Assembly: GCA_910579935.1 (NCBI GenBank)
Contig: CAJTVQ010000003.1
Coordinates: 95,249-159,248, forward strand
Length of the DNA stretch: 64,000 bases
Source: an uncultured Lachnospiraceae bacterium
GTDB lineage: Bacteria; Bacillota; Clostridia; Lachnospirales; Lachnospiraceae
Direction: 5' to 3'
The translations under genes were made by a program, and so were the position numbers. The notes under the pieces are model-generated. The model searched no databases and was not told the origin of the DNA. It saw only the letters and a list, made by a program, of their open reading frames with translations. Below, one piece after another: positions 1-9,674 of this stretch; the first letter of the stretch is position 1; the number at the start of each line of letters is the position of its first letter.

Positions 1-822
1 ATACCGGTATTTATCAATATTTTCCCGCAGATATGCCGGAAATGTCTCATCTATATCCACCTGCAGCATCTGCACATCCCTCCCGAAAATATCCTGATGG
101 GTCTTGATATTGCGTTTTACCCTGGACAAAGTGGAACGGTTATTGTATTCCTGATGGGCTGCGCTCTTAATCTTATATTTCACCCGGTCTTCTACCGACT
201 GATTCCTGCCGCCTCCCATATAACTGAAATGCCATCCCCCGTCCGGCACTCTTATTCCCACTTCTTTCTGCTCTTTATTGCGCAGTTCCTCTGTCGTATA
301 CTTTTCCAACATACTGTAACGGCATATTTTCGTTCCCAGCCACATCGGTCTTTCCACGCCTTCAAACTCGCCGGTCACGGAGAGCAGCCTGCCCGAAACC
401 TCCTCCATATTCAGGTAGCAGTAAAACAGCCGCTGCGCCAGCATATAGATTTTCCCGTCTTCCACGGCGGGCAGCAGTTTCTTCAGCGTCTCCGGATTGG
501 GAATCTCATCCACATCGCTGAAAATAACGATATCCTCCGGCCTGCATCCCGCCAGCCCCCTCGCCACTGCGCACTTCTGATGATGATCCCTCGTAAATGC
601 ATCGCAGTCCATGGGCGTATCTTCCACCACATTATGGATGATCTTATGTTCGAATTCCCTGAACATCTCTTTATTTTCCTGATAAAACAGCGGTTTCTTA
701 TCACCTGAGAACGTCACGGTGGATTCACTGATCACAAACTTGTCCACCACATCGTCCAAAACATGCATCCGCAGATACAGAATATCTAATTCGTTAAAAA
801 ACTGAAAACTATCGTAAACCAT
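1..822 (-). CDS. GT17-like glycosyltransferase (3' end beyond window)
   Basis: Reading from an ATG at 822, preceded by a clear AGGAGG site, 274 codons stay open to the window edge, so the C-terminus is missing. The protein resembles glycosyltransferase family 17 (beta-1,4-GlcNAc transferases): it opens with a typical MVYDSFQFFNELD start, has the acidic SDVDEIP motif at residues 102-108 expected to bind metal and nucleotide sugar, and a WHFSYMGG stretch near residue 215. It has no signal peptide, so it should act in the cytoplasm. It is the last visible gene of the leftward cluster, 34 bases after the DUF5672 gene. The acceptor and donor cannot be read from sequence. Family assignment is firm; the exact sugar is not. 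Confidence 0.85.
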   Translation of the reverse strand, partial: MVYDSFQFFNELDILYLRMHVLDDVVDKFVISESTVTFSGDKKPLFYQENKEMFREFEHKIIHNVVEDTPMDCDAFTRDHHQKCAVARGLAGCRPEDIVIFSDVDEIPNPETLKKLLPAVEDGKIYMLAQRLFYCYLNMEEVSGRLLSVTGEFEGVERPMWLGTKICRYSMLEKYTTEELRNKEQKEVGIRVPDGGWHFSYMGGGRNQSVEDRVKYKIKSAAHQEYNNRSTLSRVKRNIKTHQDIFGRDVQMLQVDIDETFPAYLRENIDKYRY

Positions 823-856
823 AGCCACCTCCTAATTCCAGTTCCGCATATCCCAT

Positions 857-1537
857 CTAAAACTTCGGATACTGCGCATTCGTCCCCGCCCACTTATGGA
901 AAACAAAGGGCCGTATCCCCTCTGTTTCCTGTATCATGGACTCGTGTCCGAAATACTTCGCCACCTCCAGCGGCGCATACTTCATCCCCGCAGCCTCAAA
1001 CAAATGCCGGTTTTTGCAACAGATAAAGCCGTCTTCATTAAAAAAACCATGGTCTGCCTCAAACGGTATACCTGCCTTTGTCGGAAATTCCAGCAGCCGC
1101 TTACTTCTGATGGACACGCTGTTTCCCACCCGGCAGATATTCCCATTTGCATCCCGGTAAGAAAAATCGTCCTTCGGAAGCGGAAAAGGCGACCCGATAT
1201 AATCATAATCCAGAAATTCATCCCGCCACATATCCGGGTTTACCACAAACCCGTCATAATGCACCAGCAGCAGAAAATCCGTATGGATGTATTCATGCAT
1301 ACGGTAAATCATATCATAATTAAATGCATCAATGTTTTTTAATTTCTCAATGTGTTTATAGGTGATCCCCTTCGGCAGAAACAGCGGCTTCCTATGCGTC
1401 ACAAAAACCACTTCTCCGAAATCGATATCCTTCATGCTGTATTCCAGCGCCTTCACCGTAGCTTTTACCTTCACACTGGCCATCGCCGCCAGCGTCACGT
1501 TCGGAAGCTGCAGACGCCCATTCTTATATTCGCTCAT
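857..1537 (-). CDS. DUF5672 family protein, probable glycosyltransferase
   Basis: A 226-aa protein with the features of DUF5672: an N-terminal LPNVTLAAM strand, LVHYDGFVVNPDMW at residues 91-104 and DYDYIGSPF at 110-118. Families of this type occur in polysaccharide loci and are thought to be GT-A-fold transferases; the exact reaction is not established. The start overlaps the stop of the upstream GT2 gene by four bases (ATGA), so the two are translationally coupled. There is no membrane segment. A role in adding a side-chain sugar is inferred from context only. Confidence 0.75.
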   Translation of the reverse strand: MSEYKNGRLQLPNVTLAAMASVKVKATVKALEYSMKDIDFGEVVFVTHRKPLFLPKGITYKHIEKLKNIDAFNYDMIYRMHEYIHTDFLLLVHYDGFVVNPDMWRDEFLDYDYIGSPFPLPKDDFSYRDANGNICRVGNSVSIRSKRLLEFPTKAGIPFEADHGFFNEDGFICCKNRHLFEAAGMKYAPLEVAKYFGHESMIQETEGIRPFVFHKWAGTNAQYPKF

Positions 1538-2562
1538 ATTTTCTTCATTCCTTTCGACCGTAGCGGTATGACATACTTATCATACAGCTTCACCGCCAGA
1601 TAATACGCGCCCGGCAGCATCAGGGCCAGCTTCATCCGTACCTTATCGCCTGCCGCCACATAATCTTTTCCGTAAATCCTGCCGATCGTCCCGTTCTTTT
1701 TGTCCTCCCGAAGCTGCTTTACGATTTCCCCGGCAAATCTCCGCGTCTGCTTCCGCTCCATAAGATCTATATAATAAAACAGCATCCTGCGGTAAAAATG
1801 ATAGGCTGCCTTGTCCGACAGTTCCGGCATACCCGCATCCCTGATATAAGCGATCTGTTCTCTCCAAAACGGGATTTCATCCCTCAGCCTGCGTTCACCC
1901 GCCTTTTCATTCATGATGCTGCCTTCCCTGTCCAGCACATAATTATAGTACGCCGTGTCCAGATAAACCAGCCGTTCCATTTTACAGAACGCTTTTGTGG
2001 TGAACATGATATCTTCCGAATTTTTCCCTACCGGAAAACGCATTCCCCGGATCAGCGATTCCGCAAACAGTTTGCTCCAGACGGAATTATAGATCAGATA
2101 TCTTTCATCCCCGCAGACATATATTTCCAACGCCTCCGCTTTTGATAATGATACACTATTTCCGGTAGAAGCGTCAATAACACCCGACCTTGTTATCTGT
2201 TTATAACGGCAGGCCGCAATCTGCGCCTGTTCCCGCTCACATGCCGCATACATGGCACGGTACATATCCGGCTCTATCCAGTCGTCCCCGTCCACAAAGC
2301 CGATATAAGCCCCCTTTGCCGCTTCCATCCCTGCATTTCTGGCATCCGAAAGCCCGCCGTTCGGCTTATGGATGACCCTGATCCGGTCATCCTGCCCTGC
2401 ATAGTCATCACATAGGTTCCCCGACGTATCGGTGGAACCGTCATCCACCAAAATAATTTCCAGGTTTTTATAAGTCTGGGACAGAAGGGATTCCACACAG
2501 CGGGGCAGATATTCTTTTATATTATAAACGGCTACGATCACCGAAATCAACGCTTCCCTCAT
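1534..2562 (-). CDS. GT2 family glycosyltransferase
   Basis: A 342-aa GT-A-fold transferase. It has an N-terminal SVIVAVYN strand, the DDGSTD nucleotide-binding motif at 40-45, the HKPNGGLSDARNAG loop, and DGDDW at 91-95, which includes the metal-binding DXD. The basic C-terminal third is typical of capsule and wall-polysaccharide GT2 enzymes. The ATG at 2562 follows AGGAG with normal spacing, 12 bases after the fucosyltransferase gene. It would transfer one sugar from a nucleotide donor to the lipid-linked chain in the cytoplasm. Donor specificity is unknown. Confidence 0.9.
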   Translation of the reverse strand: MREALISVIVAVYNIKEYLPRCVESLLSQTYKNLEIILVDDGSTDTSGNLCDDYAGQDDRIRVIHKPNGGLSDARNAGMEAAKGAYIGFVDGDDWIEPDMYRAMYAACEREQAQIAACRYKQITRSGVIDASTGNSVSLSKAEALEIYVCGDERYLIYNSVWSKLFAESLIRGMRFPVGKNSEDIMFTTKAFCKMERLVYLDTAYYNYVLDREGSIMNEKAGERRLRDEIPFWREQIAYIRDAGMPELSDKAAYHFYRRMLFYYIDLMERKQTRRFAGEIVKQLREDKKNGTIGRIYGKDYVAAGDKVRMKLALMLPGAYYLAVKLYDKYVIPLRSKGMKKI

Positions 2563-2574
2563 ACCTGCGCTCTC

Positions 2575-3561
2575 CTATTCATCGTTTCGCATCGTCCGGA
2601 CCGATCCTGTTTTTACATTTTTTACATTCCCGTCCGCATCGATCCTTATCATATCCTCTGTAAAAATATCACGGCAGTCGCAGGTATTCAGCCATTTCAC
2701 CGGCGCTGCCACACATTGTTCCGGTGAAGAAGCCAGCCACGCCCCCCACCAGCTAAAGCTGCTGTTGGCAATGATGTGGTGTCTGCATCCGCTCATCAGC
2801 ATCAGGTCGATATAGCCGGTTTCCTCCGAGGTACCTTTGATGACCGTAAAGCGTTCCGTCCCTTCCGATGCGGCTCCGCCCTGATCTGCCGCCGCTTTTC
2901 CCCGAAGCTCCGCTTCCTTTTTCCTGCACCACTCTTCCGCCCATTCCGCATCGTTGGTAAATACAAAAAAACAGGCGTTCGGATACTTTTCCAGCATATA
3001 AGCAACCGCACCGTCATAATACGCCTCCGTGCAGATTCCTCCGTATACCTGTTCCGCTTCCAGGTAATCCCCCCTGCGTATATGGATGCCGACGGACTCC
3101 TTCCGCTTTATCTGTCCTGCATATTCTTCCACCCGGTCTTCCAGGCCGTCCGGCACTCTGACATTACGGAACCGGAACGCTTTGCGCACGTCTGCCTCGA
3201 TATCCTTGAAATAGCGTTCGCTTTGGAAGCACCCGCACAGATAAGCGTTGTCTTTTTCCAATACCTTCTCGTCAAAATCCGCCGACCTTTCGTGATATTC
3301 CCCGCTCTTTCTGCCAAATAATCTACGCCGCAGACGGCTTGGCAGTTCCATCTCCGCATCCGTCAGCCGGATCACTTCCTCCCTTGACGCTTTCGGATAG
3401 TCGATGCCGAACACCCACAGCATGATCGGTCTGGCATTCGCCAGCCGGTACTCCGTCACATCGTCAAACTTCACTTCTTTCCCAAGGGAAACCAGTTTCA
3501 GATAAAGCGCATATTGAAACATCTGATTCCCGATTCCCCCTGACATCCGAATAATATTCAT
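2575..3561 (-). CDS. GT11 alpha-1,2-fucosyltransferase-like protein
   Basis: A 328-aa protein with the GT11 signature: GGIGNQMFQYA at residues 8-18, the GDP-fucose-binding HIRRGDY at 160-166 and ANSSFSWWGAWL at 265-276. GT11 enzymes transfer L-fucose from GDP-fucose, usually forming alpha-1,2 links, although some members use other sugars. The reading frame is open 30 bases further upstream, but the ATG at 3561 has the better site (AGAGGA) and begins exactly at the conserved MNIIRMSGG. No GDP-fucose synthesis genes (gmd, fcl) lie in this window, so the donor must come from elsewhere. Confidence 0.9.
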   Translation of the reverse strand: MNIIRMSGGIGNQMFQYALYLKLVSLGKEVKFDDVTEYRLANARPIMLWVFGIDYPKASREEVIRLTDAEMELPSRLRRRLFGRKSGEYHERSADFDEKVLEKDNAYLCGCFQSERYFKDIEADVRKAFRFRNVRVPDGLEDRVEEYAGQIKRKESVGIHIRRGDYLEAEQVYGGICTEAYYDGAVAYMLEKYPNACFFVFTNDAEWAEEWCRKKEAELRGKAAADQGGAASEGTERFTVIKGTSEETGYIDLMLMSGCRHHIIANSSFSWWGAWLASSPEQCVAAPVKWLNTCDCRDIFTEDMIRIDADGNVKNVKTGSVRTMRNDE

Positions 3562-3625
3562 TCCGTTTCCTCTTTTTTGCGCCTGCGGCAATCTTTTCCG
3601 GTCCTGCGCTGCTCTTTTCCATTTT

Positions 3626-5527
3626 CTACTCTGTCTGACGTTTTCCGTACTGTGTACACATCCATGCCTGAAACATCAGGATAAACCATATCTGTATCCG
3701 CCAGATACCCTTATCCGTATAATCTTTCCATATCTTTTCCACTACATTGGCATCCAGTATTCCCTGCCGTTCCAAAAGCTTCCTGTCTATCAGGCTTTCC
3801 GCCCACTCCCGCAGTTCCGGCTTTAGCAGCCACTTGTCGATCGGTATGCTGAATCCTTTTTTCGGGCGTTCCATCATCTCCCGCGGGACATAACGGTACA
3901 GCACCTCCCGCAGCACCTTTTTCCCCGTTTTTCCCTCTCTCTTATATTCAATCGGCAGTGACCACGCAAACTCCACCACATCCCTGTCCAGCATCGGCAC
4001 CCTTGTTTCCAGGGAAACCGCCATTGCTGTCCGGTCCACTTTCACCAAAATATCATCGGGATGGTACATCAGCATATCCATCAGCATCACATTATGATTG
4101 ACCTCTTTCAGGCATCCCTCTTTGAACTCATTGTATTTATAAGGGCAGTATTCGTGGGACAGGCTGATTTTCTTCGTCAGCGGGTCGGTTTCATAAGATA
4201 CCTCATAAAGACGGCCCGGCCCTTTCGCGCCCAAAAGGGTTCCCTTCGTCCTGTAAACGGGATTTCCCGCCAGAGGGCTGTGCAGCACCAGTTCGCTGCA
4301 CGGTTTCCGTATGAAATAAGGGATGTTTTTCATCTTATTCCAAATGCGCGACACCGACTCATACGAAGTATACCCGCAGAACAGCTCATCGCCCCCGTCT
4401 CCCGAAAGGGATACCGTCACATGTTCTCTCGTCATCCTGCTCACCAGATAAGTCGGTATCTGGGAAGAATCCGCAAAAGGCTCCCCGAATATATACGCCA
4501 GCTTCGGTATCACCCCGATGGCATCCTTCTGGCTGATATACAGTTCCGTGTGCTCTGTTCCGAGATGACTTGCAATTTCCTTCGCGGCCGCAGCCTCATT
4601 ATATCCCTCTTCCTCCATGCCTATAGTGAAACTCCGCACCCTGCCGCCATACAGGTCCTGCATCAGCGCCACCACCGTACTGCTGTCGATTCCTGCTGAC
4701 AAAAAAGCTCCCACCGGCACATCCGCCGCCATCTGTTCCCGTATGGATGCTTTCAGCAGCCGTTCCAGTTCTTCCGAAGCTTCCGCTTCACTTCCTTTAA
4801 ATGGATTCGCCTGCCCTTTCCCCGCTGCCCTTTTCATGGACCAGAAAACCGATGTTGAAAGATTTTCCCTGCCAAAAGGCGCCTTCACCGTCAGCATGGT
4901 TCCGGGCTCCAGTTTATAGATCTCTTCATATATGGAATAGGGCGCCGGAATATAACCATGCGTAAAATAAAGATCCAGTACCTTCCGGTTGATGGGACTG
5001 CAGAATCCGTCCAGCTCCGCAATGGAGCCGATATCTGAGGCAAAGACAAATGTCTCCCCTCCGATAAAACCGTAATAGAGTGGTTTCTCTCCCACTCTAT
5101 CCCTCAGCAGATACAACTCCCGCTCTTTTTTATCGTACAAAGCAATGGCAAACATCCCTTTGCACATAGAGACTGCCTTTTTTACGCCGTATGCTTCCAT
5201 GGCCTCCAGCAGCACCTCCGTATCCGAAGTCCCGCGGAATCCTTCCACTCTTTTTTCTTCCTGCAGCTTTGCCGCTATTTTCTTATAATTGTAAATTTCA
5301 CCGTTAAACGCAATGACATACCTGCCGCTGCGGGATTCCATAGGCTGCCTGCCGTTTTCAGACAAGTCCACAATCGAAAGCCGTCTATGACCGAACACCA
5401 CTTTCTTATCTTCCGATGCCCATATGCCTTCCGCATCCGGCCCCCTATGGTGCATCCGCTTATTCATTCTGCCGATATTCACCCTCCAATCGGCCTTTAA
5501 ATTACAAAAACCTGCAATCCCGCACAT
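3626..5527 (-). CDS. asnB: AsnB-like glutamine-dependent amidotransferase (first copy)
   Basis: A 633-aa asparagine synthetase B-type enzyme. The N-terminal class II glutaminase domain has the nucleophile Cys2 right after Met1, RGPDAEG at 28-34 and NGEIYN at 75-80. The C-terminal ATP-pyrophosphatase domain carries the P-loop as SAGIDSS (277-283), where SGG is usual. Length and order are normal for AsnB. A second, diverged copy lies at 7777-9663. Two AsnB-like genes inside a polysaccharide operon suggest amidation of uronic acids, as known for WbpS in Pseudomonas and WbtH in Francisella, rather than asparagine supply. The ATG follows AGAGGA. Confidence 0.88.
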   Translation of the reverse strand: MCGIAGFCNLKADWRVNIGRMNKRMHHRGPDAEGIWASEDKKVVFGHRRLSIVDLSENGRQPMESRSGRYVIAFNGEIYNYKKIAAKLQEEKRVEGFRGTSDTEVLLEAMEAYGVKKAVSMCKGMFAIALYDKKERELYLLRDRVGEKPLYYGFIGGETFVFASDIGSIAELDGFCSPINRKVLDLYFTHGYIPAPYSIYEEIYKLEPGTMLTVKAPFGRENLSTSVFWSMKRAAGKGQANPFKGSEAEASEELERLLKASIREQMAADVPVGAFLSAGIDSSTVVALMQDLYGGRVRSFTIGMEEEGYNEAAAAKEIASHLGTEHTELYISQKDAIGVIPKLAYIFGEPFADSSQIPTYLVSRMTREHVTVSLSGDGGDELFCGYTSYESVSRIWNKMKNIPYFIRKPCSELVLHSPLAGNPVYRTKGTLLGAKGPGRLYEVSYETDPLTKKISLSHEYCPYKYNEFKEGCLKEVNHNVMLMDMLMYHPDDILVKVDRTAMAVSLETRVPMLDRDVVEFAWSLPIEYKREGKTGKKVLREVLYRYVPREMMERPKKGFSIPIDKWLLKPELREWAESLIDRKLLERQGILDANVVEKIWKDYTDKGIWRIQIWFILMFQAWMCTQYGKRQTE

Positions 5528-5560
5528 ATTATCCTCTTTTCCGCGCCGCTCTTCTATCTT

Positions 5561-6637
5561 CTATTCTTCCGCCGCCAGCTCCGCAAAATCCCCTTCTTCA
5601 ATCCGTCTCGCAATCGTCTCCTTCGCCTGCGCCAGTTCCTCTTTCCACTGTACGTATGCCGCATCCCAGCTTTCATACCCTTCCTGTCCCCTTCTGTCCT
5701 CTATACCGTACATCCCGGAAAGGAATCCGCCCAGAAACTTCGTACATTTTTCAGCCCCCAAGGCATTGGTATGTCCTCCGTAATCGCTGAAATCCGAAGC
5801 GAAATCCAGCCCGATCTCCTCATAGTGGTCATTCAGATTCAGAAATTCGTATCCGTATCCTGCAATGATTTCATCCATATAATTGTACATCTTCTGCTTT
5901 TCCTTCTCCATCACGGTAGGGGAGAGGATGAACAGGGCCTGAAGGTCGTTCTCTTTCAGATGATCCAATAGTTGATACAGACATGCTTCCTGGATTTCCG
6001 GCATCGGCGCTTTCTCCGCAACGGCCGAAGTATCCACCGCTTCGCAGGGCCCCACTTCATCCGTCATCACATATCCTTTCTGGTCATCCGCCTTCTCATA
6101 ACGAAAACAGGCGATCTGTTCCGGCAGAACCATGGTCTTCCAGTTGGAATGATATTTGAAAATATCAAAGTAATACGTGTACCGCTCCGAAACATCCTCC
6201 ACCATGGCATTGATGGTTTTAATACGGTTCCACGAATATTTCAGATTATCGGTCACCCCTCTTGTATAAGCCATATTATTGGTTAAATCCGTTTCACTTG
6301 CGGTATACATACGCATTTCAAATATATACAGCTTTGGCTGCTGGGTCTTTCGGACTTCCTCCACCAGATGAACAGCCGCCACCGGCCGCTGCAGATTGCT
6401 GGATATGGGATATGCCGCAATCCCGTATTCCCCCCACATCATCGGTGTGGCATAGTAGGGATATACCGGACTGGAACCGATCATTACGACATCCACCGTA
6501 TTTTTCTTTTCCGCATAGAATCCCGTGAACCGGTCCTTCACGTCTCCGTTGGTACGGATGACATACGTGACCGTCATGAGGATATATAAAAATACCGCTA
6601 TGAATATGATTGATTGCAAAGCCTGTTTACGAGTCAT
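5561..6637 (-). CDS. Membrane-anchored SGNH/DltD-like protein
   Basis: A 358-aa protein with one N-terminal hydrophobic anchor (about residues 9-27) and the rest predicted outside the cell. IGSSPVYP at 53-60 looks like the serine block of SGNH hydrolases, and DYGGHTNALGA at 285-295 could give the Asp and His of the triad, as in DltD and related O-acylation partners. It may therefore hydrolyse or transfer an acyl group on the exported glycan. The start at 6637 has AGGAGA and overlaps the preceding GT4 gene by 11 bases. The family match is by motif only; no acyltransferase lies directly beside it. Confidence 0.6.
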   Translation of the reverse strand: MTRKQALQSIIFIAVFLYILMTVTYVIRTNGDVKDRFTGFYAEKKNTVDVVMIGSSPVYPYYATPMMWGEYGIAAYPISSNLQRPVAAVHLVEEVRKTQQPKLYIFEMRMYTASETDLTNNMAYTRGVTDNLKYSWNRIKTINAMVEDVSERYTYYFDIFKYHSNWKTMVLPEQIACFRYEKADDQKGYVMTDEVGPCEAVDTSAVAEKAPMPEIQEACLYQLLDHLKENDLQALFILSPTVMEKEKQKMYNYMDEIIAGYGYEFLNLNDHYEEIGLDFASDFSDYGGHTNALGAEKCTKFLGGFLSGMYGIEDRRGQEGYESWDAAYVQWKEELAQAKETIARRIEEGDFAELAAEE

Positions 6638-7754
6638 TTCTTCTCCTGCGTCTCCCTTTCCGTTCCATCATTCTGCAAAAATACTCCTCCCATTTCGCAT
6701 TTATTAAATCAGGATTTAACTTTTCTTTTATTTTTGCAGCATTTTTACTTAATTTATTTGCAAAATCCTTATCACCTATAATTTTTTGCAAGTTTTCTTC
6801 CATCTTTCTCCAGTTGTCCACTTCAGTCAACAACCCGTTCACACCGTTTTCAATCAGTTCCGCAGGGCCTCCGCAGGGACAGTCCGTAGCAACGGAAGGG
6901 ATTCCAAGGGCCATTGCTTCCATTAAAGTATTCGGCATTCCCTCCGAATTGGAAGATAATACGAAAACAGAAGCCTTGTATATAGCATCCGCCACGTCGG
7001 ATATACTGCCGGGCAGATGTACCCTGTCCTGCAGGCCCATCTCCCTTACCTGCTCAAGCAGGCCGGAACGAAGCTCTCCCTCCCCGTATATAACCAGTTC
7101 ATAGTCCGGATACCGCTCCGCCAGTGAAGCAAATGCCTTGATGATCAGAATGTGGTTTTTGTTGGCATCCACACGCCCCACCGCAACAATCTTCTTTTCA
7201 CGTTCCCCTGCATATACCTCCCGCATAAAAGCAGGATGAATGGAATTAGGCAGGATTACGGCCTTTTTTTGAACCGATCGACTAAAGAAGTCAATACTTC
7301 TCCGGCTCTGCAAAACCACACCGTCAGCCATAGGAAACAACACCATCGCAGCCCACCGGAGGACTTTGGAATAGTATTCCTCCTTCGGCTCCCCCCGCAC
7401 CGATATCACGACCGGAATAGAAAGGAAACGGGAAGTCAGGATCGCCATCATATTATTTTTTCCGATGAATGAAAGAATCAGATCCGGTTTTATCTTCTTC
7501 CATATGTTCCTCAGTCTGCGGAAACGCTTTATAAAATTAATGACACGGCTCTTCCCGATCTCACTGTCAGGAATCTCCGAATAAACCCTTTGGATTCCGC
7601 CGTCGATTTCATACTCGTTTTCCGTACGGTACTGAGTCACAATGGTAACCGCATACCCTCTGCGGTAAAAGTAGCCGGCCAGATTCACCAACACCCGTTC
7701 CGAACCGCCTTTATTCAAAGAACTGATAAACATGGCGATATGCTTTTTATCCAT
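6627..7754 (-). CDS. GT4 family glycosyltransferase
   Basis: A 375-aa GT-B-fold transferase. The N-terminal domain opens with a hydrophobic strand followed by NKGGSERV (14-21), and the C-terminal domain has the family EX7E segment in SEGMPNTLMEAMA, then a GGPAELI loop that contacts the donor phosphates. The frame is open further upstream, but the ATG at 7754 is chosen because GGAG lies six bases before it and the conserved strand starts there. It is closely similar in motif layout to the GT4 at 10503-11618, which shares the DCPCGGP loop, so the two may be paralogues. Substrate is unknown. Confidence 0.9.
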   Translation of the reverse strand: MDKKHIAMFISSLNKGGSERVLVNLAGYFYRRGYAVTIVTQYRTENEYEIDGGIQRVYSEIPDSEIGKSRVINFIKRFRRLRNIWKKIKPDLILSFIGKNNMMAILTSRFLSIPVVISVRGEPKEEYYSKVLRWAAMVLFPMADGVVLQSRRSIDFFSRSVQKKAVILPNSIHPAFMREVYAGEREKKIVAVGRVDANKNHILIIKAFASLAERYPDYELVIYGEGELRSGLLEQVREMGLQDRVHLPGSISDVADAIYKASVFVLSSNSEGMPNTLMEAMALGIPSVATDCPCGGPAELIENGVNGLLTEVDNWRKMEENLQKIIGDKDFANKLSKNAAKIKEKLNPDLINAKWEEYFCRMMERKGRRRRRNDS

Positions 7755-7776
7755 ATACATCTCCATCCTATAAGGC

Positions 7777-9663
7777 TCATGCACAATAATACCGGTACCA
7801 TTGCTCAAAAATAAAAAATGACCATGACAATTTCGAATAATTCGCTCCCGTGGCAGGCCCGCCGTCGCCGGTCCGGATGTATTCCCGGATCATGTCCGAT
7901 ACATACGCTGCATCGAAAATACCCTGACGTTCCAGATAACCTTTTTCGCTGTAATCCAAAAGCTGTTCTTTCAACGGCCCCCGCAGCCACTTATCCAGCG
8001 GAACACCAAACCCTACCTTCGGCCTGTCCAGCAGTTCTTTCGGAATGTAATCATATGCAATATCCTTCAGAATATGCTTTTTGTCCCCTTTATGAAATTT
8101 GAATTCATGGGGAATCCGATAAGAATATTCCATTACATCCCGGTCTAAAACAGGACACCTGGTTTCCAAAGAATATTTCATGCTGGCCCGGTCCACTTTG
8201 CAGAGAATGTCCCCCGGCAGATACGTATCCATATCCAAAAGCATACGCCGGATCTGCCAGTTCTCTTCCCCATAAGCGCTTTCCGTTTCATAATGGCAGG
8301 GCAGTTCCTTTCCGTCGTTACGCACCATCTTTCCGGCGCGGACGATATAATTGCTGGCGCCGAACTGGGTCTTTGTCTCCCTGTTGCGGTTTTCCGCAAT
8401 GATGCGGACCCGAAAAGGCAGTTTTCCGCCAAGTCCCGTTTCCCTGATAAGCGGTAAGCGGCAGATACCATGCACGATTGCTCCGGGCCAGTCTAACAGC
8501 TGTGCCTGCGCTACGTTTTCATATATATTATAACCGCAGTAAAACTCGTCTCCGCCGTCACCGGACAGGGCCACCGTCACCTGTTCCCTTGCCAGCGCCG
8601 CCACCAGCATGGAAGGAATCTGCGAACTGTCGGCAAAAGGTTCGTCGTAGTACTTCGGAATGCTTTCCACCAAATCAAACATCTGTTTCTCGTCAATATA
8701 TAGTTCCGTATGATCCGTCCCCAGATAATCCGCAACCTGCGCGGCATATTTCGCCTCGTTATACCGCTCTTCATGGAAACCGATGGAAAAAGTCTTTACC
8801 GGTCCGCCGGAACACTCCTGTGCCAAAGCGGTGATCAGGGAAGAATCATAACCGCCGCTGAGAAAAGACCCAAGCGGCACATCAGCGATCATCCTGGCTG
8901 CCGTCGCCTTTTTCAGGAGTTCCTTCAGCTGCCCCTTCGCCTCCCCGTAATCCCTCACCGGACTGCTTTTCTGCTTCGCGTATATTTTTCGGATATCCCA
9001 ATACTTCCACTTTTCTATCTTACCCTGTCCAAACGAAAGGATTCCGCCCGGTTCCAGCTTATACACATCCTCAAAGACGGATTCCGGAGCATTGATATAT
9101 TGCTGGTATAAATACCGCGACAGCACATCCCGCCTGATCTTCTTTTCAAACCCCGGACAGGTCATGAGCGGTTTCAGTTCTGACGCAAACGCCAGGTTTT
9201 CCCCGTCCAGCCAATAGTAAAGCGGCTTCTTCCCAATCCGGTCGCGAACCAGATACGTTTTTCCTCCCTCCCTGTCAAACAGGGCAATGGCAAACATCCC
9301 GTTAAACCTCTTTACACAATCAATGCCCCACTTCAGATATGCAGCAATGATTATCTCCGTATCACAGTTTGACCGGAAAGGATAGTCCAAAAGTTCCTCC
9401 TTCAGTTCCTGAAAATTATAAATCTCCCCATTATAGACCACGCTGACACGGCTGTCCGGCGAATGCATCGGCTGATGTCCCAGCGCGGACAGATCCAATA
9501 TAGACAGCCGCCTCTGCGCGAAGCCGACACAGTAACCGCCGGCCGCCTCATAGATTTCCTCTCCGCTGTCATCCGGTCCTCTATGATACATGGTATCATT
9601 CATCTCTTTCAATTGTTCCAAACGAATGCTCCGCCTCGACACAAAACCGCATATTCCGCACAT
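7777..9663 (-). CDS. asnB: AsnB-like glutamine-dependent amidotransferase (second copy)
   Basis: A 628-aa protein of the same build as the gene at 3626-5527: Cys2 nucleophile, RGPDDSG at 28-34, YNGEIYN at 77-83 and the ATP P-loop SGGYDSS at 269-275, here with the canonical SGG. The two copies differ enough throughout to be old duplicates or separate acquisitions. A very good AGGAGG site precedes the ATG at 9663. In this setting it is expected to amidate a sugar carboxylate, for example GalNAcA to the uronamide. Ordinary asparagine synthesis cannot be excluded from sequence alone. Confidence 0.88.
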   Translation of the reverse strand: MCGICGFVSRRSIRLEQLKEMNDTMYHRGPDDSGEEIYEAAGGYCVGFAQRRLSILDLSALGHQPMHSPDSRVSVVYNGEIYNFQELKEELLDYPFRSNCDTEIIIAAYLKWGIDCVKRFNGMFAIALFDREGGKTYLVRDRIGKKPLYYWLDGENLAFASELKPLMTCPGFEKKIRRDVLSRYLYQQYINAPESVFEDVYKLEPGGILSFGQGKIEKWKYWDIRKIYAKQKSSPVRDYGEAKGQLKELLKKATAARMIADVPLGSFLSGGYDSSLITALAQECSGGPVKTFSIGFHEERYNEAKYAAQVADYLGTDHTELYIDEKQMFDLVESIPKYYDEPFADSSQIPSMLVAALAREQVTVALSGDGGDEFYCGYNIYENVAQAQLLDWPGAIVHGICRLPLIRETGLGGKLPFRVRIIAENRNRETKTQFGASNYIVRAGKMVRNDGKELPCHYETESAYGEENWQIRRMLLDMDTYLPGDILCKVDRASMKYSLETRCPVLDRDVMEYSYRIPHEFKFHKGDKKHILKDIAYDYIPKELLDRPKVGFGVPLDKWLRGPLKEQLLDYSEKGYLERQGIFDAAYVSDMIREYIRTGDGGPATGANYSKLSWSFFIFEQWYRYYCA

Positions 9664-9674
9664 ACCGAAACCTC

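Noticed and set aside
3626..9663. Two housekeeping asparagine synthetases
   Set aside because: Not excluded by sequence, but two diverged copies inside a glycan operon with a uronic acid pathway favour sugar amidation. I kept the neutral AsnB-like name.
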